In this document: positions 42,881 to 51,440 of the stretch, piece after piece
Layout of the letters: the number at the start of each line of letters is the position of its first letter
Position numbering within the stretch: the stretch's first letter is position 1
From: Blattabacterium cuenoti
GTDB lineage: Bacteria; Bacteroidota; Bacteroidia; Flavobacteriales; Blattabacteriaceae
Assembly: GCF_014251375.1 (NCBI RefSeq)
Contig: NZ_CP059187.1
Coordinates: 575,841-639,840, forward strand
Direction: 5' to 3'
Length of the DNA: 64,000 bases
Notes under the pieces: generated by a model
What the model saw: the letters and a program-made list of their open reading frames with translations, nothing else
Database searches by the model: none
What the model was told of the DNA's origin: nothing
Made by a program: the position numbers and the translations under genes

Positions 42881-43768
42881 TTATATATATTCTGAATGAA
42901 AGACTTCATTCACTTTCATTCCTATATCTGCTGGTGATTTTACTACATGTATTCCACATTTTTCCATGATATTCATTTTTACTTGTGCCGTTTCTATTTC
43001 GTTTCCTATAATAGCTCCAGCATGACCCATTATACGTCCTTTTGGAGCAGTTTGACCTGCTATAAATCCTATTATTGGTTTTTTATTTTTTGATTTTTTT
43101 ATCCATTCTGAAGCCTCAATTTCTAATTTTCCACCTATTTCTCCAATCATTACAATACATTCTGTTTCAATATCTTTAAAAAATATTTCTAAAATTTCTT
43201 TTATATTCATTCCAATAATACTATCCCCTCCTATTCCAATAGCAGTGGAGATTCCGTATCCTTCTTTTACTATTTGATCTGCTGCTTCATAAGTCAGTGT
43301 TCCAGATCTAGATACAATTCCTACTTTTCCTTTTTTATTGAAAACTAAATTGGGCATAATCCCTACTTTTGCTTTTTCAGAAGAAATAATCCCCGGACAG
43401 TTTGGACCAATCAAACGTGATTTCTTTCCTTTTAAAAAATGTTTTACTAAAATCATGTCTGAAACAGGAATTCCTTCAGTAATACATACAATAATTTCAA
43501 TATTTGTGCTAATTGCTTCTAGAATAGCATCTGAAGCAAATAAAGAAGGAACAAAAATAACACTTACATTTCCTCCTGTATTATTAACTGCTTCATACAT
43601 AGTATTAAAAATAGGAATTCCCAAAAAAACTTTTCCTCCCTTTCCAGGTGTTACTCCTCCTACTATAGAGGTTCCATAATTCATCATTTGTTCAGTATGA
43701 AATAATCCTTCTTTTCCAGTTAATCCTTGTACAATAACTTTAATGGTTTCATCTATTAAAATACTCAT
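42881..43768 (-). CDS. sucD: Succinyl-CoA synthetase alpha subunit
   Basis: Interconverts succinyl-CoA and succinate with formation of ATP or GTP. It has [16 protein letters not shown] (CoA site), the phosphohistidine segment MGHAGAIIG near residue 245, and GPNCPGIIS. The 295-residue length is normal. The partner sucC is not adjacent. The 202-base upstream gap contains two hairpins. Confidence 0.96.
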   Translation of the reverse strand: MSILIDETIKVIVQGLTGKEGLFHTEQMMNYGTSIVGGVTPGKGGKVFLGIPIFNTMYEAVNNTGGNVSVIFVPSLFASDAILEAISTNIEIIVCITEGIPVSDMILVKHFLKGKKSRLIGPNCPGIISSEKAKVGIMPNLVFNKKGKVGIVSRSGTLTYEAADQIVKEGYGISTAIGIGGDSIIGMNIKEILEIFFKDIETECIVMIGEIGGKLEIEASEWIKKSKNKKPIIGFIAGQTAPKGRIMGHAGAIIGNEIETAQVKMNIMEKCGIHVVKSPADIGMKVNEVFHSEYI

Positions 43769-43807
43769 ATTATATTAACAATTTAATCTTTATTTTTTTT
43801 ACTAATC

Positions 43808-43831
43808 TTTTCTCTACCGTCCTAGAGAAAA
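43808..43831. repeat. 9-bp stem hairpin upstream of sucD
   Basis: TTTTCTCTA (43808-43816), loop CCGTCC, then the exact complement (43823-43831). It lies 40 bases upstream of the sucD start. The stem has more G/C than most of this genome's hairpins. In the minus direction no U run follows, so an operator or 5' UTR element is as likely as a terminator. Confidence 0.45.
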
Positions 43832-43913
43832 TTTATTTTCAGTATTTATTTTAATGTATTGTGTGTATTGTATTTTCCATTACCAGTATTATATATGATT
43901 ATTATGAATCATC

Positions 43914-43932
43914 AACAAACTGATAGTTTGTT
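43914..43932 (-). terminator. Hairpin after lpxC-fabZ
   Basis: AACAAACT (43914-43921), loop GAT, then the exact complement (43925-43932), about 40 bases past the lpxC-fabZ stop. There is no clear U run, so it is a tentative terminator or 3'-end stabiliser. Confidence 0.35.
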
Positions 43933-43970
43933 TGTTTAACATTCATTCGATTTCATTCTATTTTTTTAAT

Positions 43971-45284
43971 TCATTCAGAATTCATCAATTTTTTATTTAC
44001 CAATTTCGCTATTACTTCTGCTTCCATGACTAGTTTTTTATTTACGTACCCTTTCCCTTTCATATGGACTATTCCTCTTTTTATAGGTTCTAGCAAATCT
44101 ACTTGAAATACTATCAAATCTCCAGGAACTACTTTTTTTTTAAATTTCACTTTATCTATTTTCAAAAAATAGGTAGAATAAAATTCTGGATTTTTCATTT
44201 TTTTTAATGCCAAAATTCCACCTACCTGCGCTATAGCTTCTATTTGTAATACTCCAGGCATAATTGGTTCATTAGGAAAATGGCCCATAAAAAAAGGCTC
44301 ATTCATAGTAACATTTTTTACACCTATTACTCTATTTTCAGTTAGTTCCATAATTTTATCTACTAATAGAAATGGAGGTTTATGAGGTAAAATTCTCATA
44401 ATATTCTTAATATCAAAAATAGGCTCTTTTGTTAAATCAAATTCAGGAACATTTTTCAATTTTTGAATTTCTTTTTGCAATTTCTTTACAAACTGTATAT
44501 TGATATGATGAGATGGATTATAAGCAATTATTTTTCCTTTTATTTTTATTCCTGTTAAAGTTAAATATCCCATAATGTCTAAAAGATAGTGTTTAGCTAC
44601 TTCATTGTTATTATTATACTCACAAAAACAAAAAGGAGAAAAAAACGAAAATATATGATGTCCCCCTATGTTTTTCTTATCCTTTTTAAAAAGAGAACAA
44701 AAAATTTTTGAATTTGCTATTTTTTGTTTAAATTGTTTAAAATGTTTTAAAACAGCATTTTGTGAATGAATCAATTTTGAATCAAAATCAACTATAGTTG
44801 CTAATTCAAATTTTTTAGAAGGTAAAACTAAAATTTCTCCTCCTGTTTTTGGATCTGAATATGACATTATTTTATTTACTGAGTAATATTCCCTTTCAGC
44901 GTGTTGTTCTACAATTCCCACTTTCTCAATAGCTTCTACAAAACATCTGGAAGATCCATCCATTATAGGAAATTCTATGTTGTTTAATTCTACAATTACG
45001 TTATCTAAATCCATTCCTGAAAGAGCAGCAAGGACATGTTCACTCGTATAGATTCTTAACCCATTATTTTCTAAAATAATTCCCTTCTCAGTTTCTTCTT
45101 CATTGACTAATATTAATGAAATATGTGCTTTTGTAGAAGGTTTTTCTTTTATATCTGTTCTTACAAAAATAAATCCAGTATCTACTGGCGCTGGTTTAAA
45201 AGTAATAGTAACGTTTTTTTTAGTATATAATCCGATTCCTTGCAAGGATATTTGTGTTGTAATGGTTTTTTGCTTTTCAAGCAT
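43971..45284 (-). CDS. lpxC-fabZ: Bifunctional LpxC (lipid A deacetylase) - FabZ (hydroxyacyl-ACP dehydratase) fusion
   Basis: This fusion is typical of Bacteroidota. The ATG at 45284 gives MLEKQKTITTQISLQGIGLY (the frame opens at a GTG at 45329). The FabZ half (last 150 residues) is intact: LPHKPPFLLVDKI with the catalytic His and GHFPNEPIMPGVLQIEAIAQ with the catalytic Glu. The LpxC half keeps SEHVLAALSG, KHYLLD (zinc His and Asp) and YNPSHHINIQ. It is about 30 residues short in the middle, and the usual R-T-F and H-K-x-x-D positions read K-I-F and H-Y-L-L-D. LpxC activity is therefore doubtful, while dehydratase activity looks safe. Confidence 0.93.
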   Translation of the reverse strand: MLEKQKTITTQISLQGIGLYTKKNVTITFKPAPVDTGFIFVRTDIKEKPSTKAHISLILVNEEETEKGIILENNGLRIYTSEHVLAALSGMDLDNVIVELNNIEFPIMDGSSRCFVEAIEKVGIVEQHAEREYYSVNKIMSYSDPKTGGEILVLPSKKFELATIVDFDSKLIHSQNAVLKHFKQFKQKIANSKIFCSLFKKDKKNIGGHHIFSFFSPFCFCEYNNNNEVAKHYLLDIMGYLTLTGIKIKGKIIAYNPSHHINIQFVKKLQKEIQKLKNVPEFDLTKEPIFDIKNIMRILPHKPPFLLVDKIMELTENRVIGVKNVTMNEPFFMGHFPNEPIMPGVLQIEAIAQVGGILALKKMKNPEFYSTYFLKIDKVKFKKKVVPGDLIVFQVDLLEPIKRGIVHMKGKGYVNKKLVMEAEVIAKLVNKKLMNSE

Positions 45285-45797
45285 AAATTCTTGTTTAATT
45301 GATTCTATCAATCCCCTCCCTCCACTCACTCTTTTCGTGCTCTACTCTTTCTCTCTCTAAAAACTAACTATTAAAATCCATTAAAATTTAATGCATAAAA
45401 ATAGGATAAATCGTATAAAAAAAATAAAAAAACTTTACGTAATTTAGAATTTACACTAAGTTTCCTAATACTATGAGTTTTTCGAGACGTTTCATTTTTT
45501 TTTTAACAGGTTTTATTCTTGGTTTTTTAATTCTTTTATTGCTTTCCTGTTTGTTTATTTAATTCATAATTCATTTGAATCCGAATAATGTGTATTTATT
45601 GAAGCGGAATCGAGATCTATACTAGATCAAAAAAAACAGGTAAGAATAAGAAGTTATTACATTATTATTATTACTTAACTTATTAATAAATAAACTTTAT
45701 TTCATCTTAATTAAATTAAAAATAAACTTAATTAGAAGAATAGAAGAAGAATCAACCATATATAATAATATATACAATTATAATAATCTCCTAAATA
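45285..45797. other. Longest gene-free stretch (lpxC-fabZ to rpmH)
   Basis: 513 bases between divergent genes. It holds one small open frame (45473-45562, listed separately), A/T-rich sequence and direct repeats of CTTAATTA near 45705-45735. I see no tRNA, tmRNA-like 3' end or cluster of DnaA boxes, so I cannot call an origin here. Confidence 0.4.
45473..45562 (+). other. Small membrane-peptide frame, possibly an eroded gene
   Basis: 29 codons from an ATG (MSFSRRFIFFLTGFILGFLI then aliphatic) resemble the N-terminal membrane anchor of small flavobacterial proteins. After the TAA at 45560 the same frame continues with NPNNVYLLKRNRDLY before another stop, which faintly recalls the segment after the anchor in that family. 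This could be a pseudogene with a nonsense mutation or coincidence. Confidence 0.25.
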
Positions 45798-45947
45798 ATG
45801 AAAAGAACTTATCAACCTTCCAATAGAAAAAAAGTAAACGTTCATGGTTTTTTAAAACGTATGAGCACAAAAAGTGGTCGTAGAATTATATCTAGAAGAA
45901 GAAAAAAAGGAAGAAATAAATTAACGGTTTCTAACTATAAAAAATGA
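45798..45947 (+). CDS. rpmH: 50S ribosomal protein L34
   Basis: 49 residues starting [20 protein letters not shown], followed by [19 protein letters not shown]. This is the L34 signature, highly basic and of normal length. It is easily missed because it is short. The stop is 7 bases from the end of the convergent M14 peptidase gene. Confidence 0.97.
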   Translation: MKRTYQPSNRKKVNVHGFLKRMSTKSGRRIISRRRKKGRNKLTVSNYKK

Positions 45948-45954
45948 ATTATAT

Positions 45955-47124
45955 TTAAATAATTTTAAATAATTCTTTGTCTCCAATTTCAGGAAAATAT
46001 TTTCCTTCTTGACTAAAAAATTTTTTTCCGTTAGCAATAATTTCTTCATATGCAAAAAAATTAGACAAATCTCCTATGTCAACTATTTTAGGAATCAAAT
46101 GAATATTTTTTTTTACAGGATCAAATTCTTCATATTTCATTATTCCTAAATCAACTAAGAACTTTTTATTTCCTTTCTGAATTTGAACTTCTCTATAAAT
46201 CTTATCAAATAGATTTTTTTTATTTTCAGGAATATGAAAATAAGATTTATAATTTTTTTCAAGATATTTTTCTTTAGTAGAAAGGAAATAAAATCCTGTA
46301 AGAATAGATAATGCGTTATATTTTCTGATAATTTCTTTTTGCTGGTCATTAGGATAAACCCCCGCCTCAAGAAGAATACAAGGATAACCATTTTTCTGCA
46401 AATTATCTCCAGTAGCTGTAGGAAATGGTGCATCAGAATATCTTCCTATTGAACCTATTTTAGGTAATACTTTTTTCATTTTTTTTGCAATAGAAGAGAT
46501 CAATCCCATAGCTTTTTTTCTTTCTGAAGTTACTTTAACAATTCCTTTTACAGAAGGGGATAAAAAAGATAAAAGGGCTGGATTAAAAAATTTATCTCCA
46601 ATATTATAAATACTTCTTTGATCATGTAGATTAAATAAAATATGAGGATAACTTTTTTCAATTTCATATAACAAAATTCTAATTTCTGGAGATTGTAAAC
46701 GAATAACATCTCTATTTAAATCAATATTAACAGAATTCCGTCTTTGAAATTTTTCGGATCCATCAGGATTTAACATAGGAATAAAGAAAATAGTTAAATT
46801 TTTTCTTAATAATTTAACTAAATCATGATTTTCTTTTTTAAAGAAAAAATGAAATAGATCAAACATTGATCTTGTTCCAGTTGTTTCATTTCCATGCATT
46901 TGAGACCAAATAAAAACTTTTATCTTTCCTTCCCCCCATTTAATTTTAAAAATTTTTCTCCCTTCTATAGAAAATCCTACTGGAATAATAGAACATATAT
47001 TTTTATATTTTCTTATCATTCTTAAGAGTTGAGAATACCTTAAAATTCTAGAATTATTTAAACTTTTATCCCTAAAATATGTATCATAATCTTTCTCTAA
47101 AGAATAGAGATCAAAATTTAACAT
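45955..47124 (-). CDS. M14-family zinc carboxypeptidase
   Basis: Metallopeptidase of the carboxypeptidase A/MpaA superfamily. The zinc ligands are in HGNETTGT (His77, Glu80) and FNLHDQR (His167); NPDGSEKFQRRNSVNIDLNRD is the conserved substrate-binding region, and the LLEAGVYPND segment carries the catalytic Glu. The ATG at 47124 is preferred over a TTG at 47154, which falls inside a palindrome. No signal peptide is visible, so it is probably cytoplasmic and may recycle peptides or cell-wall fragments. The length of 389 is plausible. Confidence 0.9.
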   Translation of the reverse strand: MLNFDLYSLEKDYDTYFRDKSLNNSRILRYSQLLRMIRKYKNICSIIPVGFSIEGRKIFKIKWGEGKIKVFIWSQMHGNETTGTRSMFDLFHFFFKKENHDLVKLLRKNLTIFFIPMLNPDGSEKFQRRNSVNIDLNRDVIRLQSPEIRILLYEIEKSYPHILFNLHDQRSIYNIGDKFFNPALLSFLSPSVKGIVKVTSERKKAMGLISSIAKKMKKVLPKIGSIGRYSDAPFPTATGDNLQKNGYPCILLEAGVYPNDQQKEIIRKYNALSILTGFYFLSTKEKYLEKNYKSYFHIPENKKNLFDKIYREVQIQKGNKKFLVDLGIMKYEEFDPVKKNIHLIPKIVDIGDLSNFFAYEEIIANGKKFFSQEGKYFPEIGDKELFKII

Positions 47125-47143
47125 TACATTTTTATAATTTAAT

Positions 47144-47181
47144 AGATAAAACAATTTTTTTTAAAAAAAATTGTTTTATCT
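47144..47181. repeat. Perfect 38-bp palindrome upstream of the M14 peptidase
   Basis: The left arm AGATAAAACAATTTTTTTT (47144-47162) is followed without spacer by its exact reverse complement (47163-47181). It starts 19 bases upstream of the M14 peptidase ATG, in the divergent gap with the CPBP protease gene. As RNA it makes a hairpin ending in a U run plus TTGTTTTATCT. The two divergent genes give no obvious reason for a terminator here. Confidence 0.8.
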
Positions 47182-47209
47182 TTCACTTATTACAAAAATA
47201 TAAGTGAAA
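47181..47209. repeat. 10-bp stem hairpin abutting the 38-bp palindrome
   Basis: TTTCACTTAT (47181-47190), a 9-base loop, and the exact complement (47200-47209). It begins at the last base of the 38-bp palindrome. The two together form a double hairpin in the 273-base gap before the CPBP gene; the rest of that gap shows no gene. Confidence 0.65.
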
Positions 47210-47427
47210 AATGATTAACATAAAAAAATAGATAGATTGACTAAACAAAAATTTTATGTATAAAATGAATTGTCAATTTCACTAAATTGATACATAAATA
47301 CATCATCGGATAGAAGTATTCCTACATTATTTCTCTAATAAAGCTAGTATAAAAATGTTTTCTTTTTTTTTTAAAACTAAAAAAAAATAAGATCTTACTA
47401 TAACGAACGAATTTTTATTTTTTTATT

Positions 47428-48249
47428 ATGAAGAATTATTTTAAAATAAATTATATTGAGTCATTTCTATTGATTTTAGCTTTTACTACTTTAAATTTAT
47501 TTCATGTAATTTTCAGAAAATTGTTGATCGCAATCAATTTACCTGAAAATATGATATTTTCTATATCATATACTATTCCTTTTATATTTTTATTCATATT
47601 CATATCTCATCAAGCTCAAAAAAAAAATCTATCCATTGAATTGTCATTCAAAATTTCTCCCTGGTATACTTATATTATAATTTTTTGTATGATGTTTGTC
47701 GTGATAATACTGAATGACTGCATCACTTCATTTCTTCCAAAAGAAGGACCTCTATTAGGAAATATGTATAAGGAAATGGAGGATTTTTTGAAAGAAGAAT
47801 CTAAAAATACAATCTCCTTTTTTTCTACTACTGTTTTGCTAGCCCCTATATGTGAAGAGGTTCTTTTTAGAGGAATTATTTTAAATGGAATGTTAAAAAA
47901 TAAAATACATCCAATAAAAGCGATTCTATTTTCCTCTTTTTTATTTGGATTAACTCATATGAATCCTTGGCAATTCATAGGTGGGATGCTCATTGGAAGT
48001 TTCATAGGATTCGTTTATTTTATTACAAATTCCATAATAGATTGCATATTATTACATGTATTTAATAATGCTATTGCTGTCTTTTCTATGTTTTTTTTCA
48101 TGAACATGAAACTTGAAAAAATTTTTTCAGAACAGGAAAATTTTAATTTTTTGTTTATTTTGTTAATAACTAGTTGTTTAGTTATTCCATCTGGTTGTGT
48201 TTTTCTTTTTTTTAAAAAAAAAGAAGAAAATAAGAAAAACATAAGATAA
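47428..48249 (+). CDS. CPBP-family intramembrane metalloprotease
   Basis: Integral membrane protein of the CAAX/CPBP (Abi) family with about seven hydrophobic segments. The three family motifs are present: CEEVLFRG (Glu143, Glu144, Arg148), FGLTHMNPWQF (His177) and a later HVFNNAIAVF. The 273-residue length is normal. Its substrate is unknown; members process or protect membrane peptides. It is followed 115 bases later by rnz on the same strand. Confidence 0.92.
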   Translation: MKNYFKINYIESFLLILAFTTLNLFHVIFRKLLIAINLPENMIFSISYTIPFIFLFIFISHQAQKKNLSIELSFKISPWYTYIIIFCMMFVVIILNDCITSFLPKEGPLLGNMYKEMEDFLKEESKNTISFFSTTVLLAPICEEVLFRGIILNGMLKNKIHPIKAILFSSFLFGLTHMNPWQFIGGMLIGSFIGFVYFITNSIIDCILLHVFNNAIAVFSMFFFMNMKLEKIFSEQENFNFLFILLITSCLVIPSGCVFLFFKKKEENKKNIR

Positions 48250-48364
48250 GAGATAAGACATGTTATCATTCTTTTACAAATACAAAAAAGAATACAAAGA
48301 GAAACATTATTTCTAATTCTAAAATAGGAGGATTGAAGATTCTCTTCTCTAAGAAAATTTTTAG

Positions 48365-49288
48365 ATGAAAAAACCTTCATTAACTATATTGGGCTGTCAT
48401 TCTTCAATTCCAACAGATAAATTTTATCCAACCGCTCAAATACTAGAGATGAAAGGGGATTCTTTTCTTATTGATTGTGGAGAAGGAACTCAAGTCCAAT
48501 TAAGAAAAGCAAAAATAAAATTTAATAAAATAGCACATATATTCATATCTCATCTTCATGGAGATCATTTTTTTGGGCTCATAGGATTGTTATCTACTTT
48601 TCATTTATTAGGGAGAGAGAAATCAGTAAATATATACGCTCCAAAAGGATTAAAAGAAATTATTGATACTCATTTTAAATGGTCTTACACCAGACTTAAA
48701 TATTGTATTGATCATATAGAATTGTCTTCTAAAAAATTGGAAAAAATTATGGAAAATGAAAAAATAGAAGTATACACTATTCCATTAAAACATAGAATTT
48801 ATACAAATGGGTTTCTTTTTAAAGAAAAACCAAGCAATAGAAAATTAAATATGAAAGAAATAAAAAAAATTCCTGATATAAAAATTGTAGATTATAAAAA
48901 TCTAAAACTCGGAAAAGACTTTATGACAAAAAAAGGAAAAATTATTCCTAATTATCAATTAACATTTGATCCTCCTAAAATATTATCTTATGCTTTTTGT
49001 TCAGATACTTCTTATCATTCTCCTATTATAGAACATATCAAATCAGTAGATTTATTATATCATGAGTCTACTTTTTTAAAAGAAGAAAAAAATAGAGCAA
49101 TTAATACAGGGCATTCTACAGCAAATGAAGCCGCTTGTATAGCAAAAAAAGCTAAAGTTAAAAAATTACTTTTAGGACATTTTTCTAATAGATTTCCAAA
49201 CATTAAAGCATTTGAAAAAGAAGCAAAAGAAATATTTTTTAATGTAGAAGCATCGGAACCTTTGAAAACATATTATTTAGATTATTAA
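48365..49288 (+). CDS. rnz: Ribonuclease Z (tRNA 3' endonuclease)
   Basis: Metallo-beta-lactamase-fold nuclease that trims tRNA 3' tails. Zinc ligands are in SHLHGDHFFGL (His63, His65, Asp67, His68). The exosite region, YAFCSDTSYH, and GHSTANEAACIAKKA are present. The length of 307 is normal. It fits with the tRNAs in this window not encoding CCA. Its stop abuts the convergent permease gene with no gap. Confidence 0.96.
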   Translation: MKKPSLTILGCHSSIPTDKFYPTAQILEMKGDSFLIDCGEGTQVQLRKAKIKFNKIAHIFISHLHGDHFFGLIGLLSTFHLLGREKSVNIYAPKGLKEIIDTHFKWSYTRLKYCIDHIELSSKKLEKIMENEKIEVYTIPLKHRIYTNGFLFKEKPSNRKLNMKEIKKIPDIKIVDYKNLKLGKDFMTKKGKIIPNYQLTFDPPKILSYAFCSDTSYHSPIIEHIKSVDLLYHESTFLKEEKNRAINTGHSTANEAACIAKKAKVKKLLLGHFSNRFPNIKAFEKEAKEIFFNVEASEPLKTYYLDY

Positions 49289-50518
49289 CTAAATAATTCT
49301 AATTCCTATTTTTCTACAGGAAAAAAAAGATACAATAACTCCCACTGTAAAAATAACACATGTTATGACACAAAAATTTTCTATTGTGAATTTAACTGGA
49401 AAAGGAATATCCTCTACAATTTTCAGTAAATGATATTTTTTTTGTAAAAAAGAAACAATATAGGATATAAATATTCCAAACATCCATCCAAAAATAGTAA
49501 TAAGAATTCCTATAGATAAAAAAATTCTTTTTATTTTAGATAAAGAATACCCCAAACTCCATAGTACAAAAAGTTGATTTTCCTTATCTAATTTTAGTAT
49601 ATAAATCGCACTAATTAAATTGAATCCAGTAATTAATGTAATTAAACTGAATAGAAAATAAATGAATAATTTTTCGGAATTAACGACTTTATAAAAAGCT
49701 TTTTCTTCTTCTTCACGTGTTTTTATCATAAATTGAGATCCAAATTTCTTTTTCAGAATTTTTTTTATTGTAGAAATATTTTCATTTTGACAAATTTTTA
49801 TCTCCAATGTGTGAAATACATTTTTATTTATTATATTCTGAATATCAGATAAATTACAAAATAAATATTTCTTATCAGTATTTTGATTGAATTGAAAAAA
49901 TCCTTTTATTATTGCCTTTTTTTGTATAAAAAATGGAATTGAAATTTTATGACTTTTTTTTATAAAAGTAAGAAGTTGAATTGTTACAGAAGGAAAAAAC
50001 TGTTTTTCTCTTTCTCTAAAAAAAAAGAATGGAAAATAATGAATGATAGGTGAAGAAAGACCTATATATAGATTTATTTTATTTTTTTCTTCTGTCGTTT
50101 TTCTATTTTTTTTTTCCAAAAAAAATATCTTAAAATTTTTCATAACTTTTTCATATTCATTATCTACACCTTTTAAAGGAAAAAAAAATACAGTATTTTT
50201 GTAATGGAAAAAAACTTTTTTTTCTATAGTTTTAGAAAATGACATAATCCCTTTCACAGATTTCATTTTTTTCCTTAAAAAATTTTCATTCATATCAATT
50301 TCTTTTCCATGAAAAGAAGATATAGTAATATCAGAATAATGAGTCTGATAAAATTTTTTATTCAAATCTTCTAATCCCGAAAAGACAGATAAAATTATAG
50401 ATAAAACAAATGTAGATACACTGAGAGAGACAGTAGATAAAAAAAGAATTATGTTTACAACATTCACTTTTTTTTTAGAAAAAAAATAGCGTATCGCTAT
50501 ATCAAAAGAAGTTTTCAA
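49289..50518 (-). CDS. FtsX/LolE-like ABC transporter permease
   Basis: Inner-membrane permease of the MacB/FtsX (LolC/E) type. One N-terminal transmembrane segment (NIILFLSTVSLSVSTFVLSI) is followed by a periplasmic domain of about 230 residues and three C-terminal segments (near residues 285-310, 325-350, 370-395). It probably releases lipoproteins, working with an ATPase encoded elsewhere. The start appears to be TTG at 50518, giving the family-like KTSFDIAIRYFFSKKK; no ATG exists at this place. Its 409 residues match LolE-type proteins. Confidence 0.85.
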   Translation of the reverse strand: MKTSFDIAIRYFFSKKKVNVVNIILFLSTVSLSVSTFVLSIILSVFSGLEDLNKKFYQTHYSDITISSFHGKEIDMNENFLRKKMKSVKGIMSFSKTIEKKVFFHYKNTVFFFPLKGVDNEYEKVMKNFKIFFLEKKNRKTTEEKNKINLYIGLSSPIIHYFPFFFFREREKQFFPSVTIQLLTFIKKSHKISIPFFIQKKAIIKGFFQFNQNTDKKYLFCNLSDIQNIINKNVFHTLEIKICQNENISTIKKILKKKFGSQFMIKTREEEEKAFYKVVNSEKLFIYFLFSLITLITGFNLISAIYILKLDKENQLFVLWSLGYSLSKIKRIFLSIGILITIFGWMFGIFISYIVSFLQKKYHLLKIVEDIPFPVKFTIENFCVITCVIFTVGVIVSFFSCRKIGIRII

Positions 50519-50565
50519 AAATCAGATAAAGTTTTTTTTATTTTTTCATATATTGATTATAAAAT

Positions 50566-50877
50566 CTAAAAATTTATAACACGAAAATCTAATTCTGGAA
50601 TTTTCTTCACACAATATCTAAGTCTTTTGGAAAGTAGTTTTCTATAAAATCCAGATTTTAAACGAATTTTTTTTAAAATTTTTCTATCTAAAAAAGGATA
50701 AATAGATAAATATACTATTATTAAACTCATATCAGAAGAAACAGAAACTTTAATTAAAGTCACTAAAATACCTTCTTTATTTATAGTATTGGAAGTACTA
50801 TTAAATTCCTTTTGCAAAATTTCTGCAATTTCTACGTAAAATATAGAGGAGAATTTTTTTTTTTGAATAGTATTCAT
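50566..50877 (-). CDS. rbfA: Ribosome-binding factor A
   Basis: 30S assembly factor. ILVTLIKVSVSSDMSLIIVYLSIYP and LRYCVKKIPELDFRV match the KH-like fold. With 103 residues it is about 20-25 shorter than usual: the family's DDSLDYIE-type tail after PELDF is missing. Codons 5-8 contain a run of 11 A (50854-50864 on the coding complement), still in frame. It lies 47 bases before the permease on the same strand. Confidence 0.9.
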   Translation of the reverse strand: MNTIQKKKFSSIFYVEIAEILQKEFNSTSNTINKEGILVTLIKVSVSSDMSLIIVYLSIYPFLDRKILKKIRLKSGFYRKLLSKRLRYCVKKIPELDFRVINF

Positions 50878-50951
50878 CCCTATTTATTATATTTTATTTC
50901 AAAAAATTTGTAATAGGTCAAATATTGTTGTAACATTGTATTTATTTATAA

Positions 50952-51025
50952 GGTCTCATAGCTCAGTTGGTTAGAGCATCTGACTCATAATCAGGGGGTC
51001 GCTGGTTCAAATCCAGCTGAGACCA
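50952..51025 (+). tRNA. tRNA with CAT anticodon (Met or Ile2)
   Basis: 74 bases: acceptor GGTCTCA/TGAGACC, D-stem GCTC/GAGC, anticodon stem CTGA/TCAG around CTCATAA, T-loop TTCAAAT, discriminator A, no encoded CCA. It lacks initiator features. Of the two CAT tRNAs here, one may be elongator Met and the other lysidine-modified Ile2; I cannot decide which from sequence alone. Confidence 0.92.
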
Positions 51026-51052
51026 TTGTATAAGATTAGAGACTACAGACAG

Positions 51053-51127
51053 AGACCGGGGAGGGACTCGAACCCACAACTTACAGTTTAGGAAACTGTC
51101 GCTCTATCCTATTTGAACTACCCAGTC
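51053..51127 (-). tRNA. tRNA-Arg (CCT)
   Basis: 75 bases on the minus strand. Acceptor GACTGGG/CCCGGTC, anticodon stem ACAGT/ACTGT around loop TTCCTAA, giving anticodon CCT for AGG. The T-loop is TTCGAGT and one T-stem pair looks mismatched. CCA is not encoded. It lies 28 bases from the opposite-strand CAT tRNA and just upstream of rpmA. Confidence 0.9.
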
Positions 51128-51142
51128 TAATAATAAAAAAAA

Positions 51143-51424
51143 TCATTTTATATTAGATCTTTTCTTTTTATTTTCTGATGTAACGGATACAAATGATCTG
51201 TTTTTTCTTTTTTTTTTGAAAAGAACAAACCCATTTTTTACAGAATATAAAGTATGATCTTTTCCCATTTCTACGTTTTTTCCAGGATGATGTTTTGTCC
51301 CCCGTTGACGAAGTATTATTTCTCCAGATTTTACATATTGATTTCCATATATTTTTATTCCTAATCTTCTTCCTTTTGAATCTCTTCCATTCCTAGAACT
51401 TCCTGAACCTTTTTTATGAGCCAT
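51143..51424 (-). CDS. rpmA: 50S ribosomal protein L27
   Basis: 93 residues. It starts [20 protein letters not shown], the L27 N-terminus that reaches the peptidyl-transferase centre, and has [15 protein letters not shown]. It follows rplU by 16 bases in the usual L21-L27 order. The C-terminus has a short Lys/Asn/Ser extension. Confidence 0.97.
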   Translation of the reverse strand: MAHKKGSGSSRNGRDSKGRRLGIKIYGNQYVKSGEIILRQRGTKHHPGKNVEMGKDHTLYSVKNGFVLFKKKRKNRSFVSVTSENKKKRSNIK

Positions 51425-51440
51425 TTACTATTATTTTTTT

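Noticed and set aside
42697..42909. Calling the two pth segments, or the two addB-like segments, separate genes
   Set aside because: Joined across the homopolymer they align continuously with one known protein each.
43338..43679. 113-codon open frame antisense to sucD
   Set aside because: It lies opposite highly conserved sucD codons and has no recognisable features.
45285..45797. tmRNA, RNase P RNA or replication origin in the 513-base gap
   Set aside because: No tRNA-like ends, conserved cores or DnaA-box cluster could be found.
48015..48380. 121-codon open frame antisense to the CPBP protease gene
   Set aside because: It is a shadow of a well-supported gene, with no family similarity and low-complexity composition.
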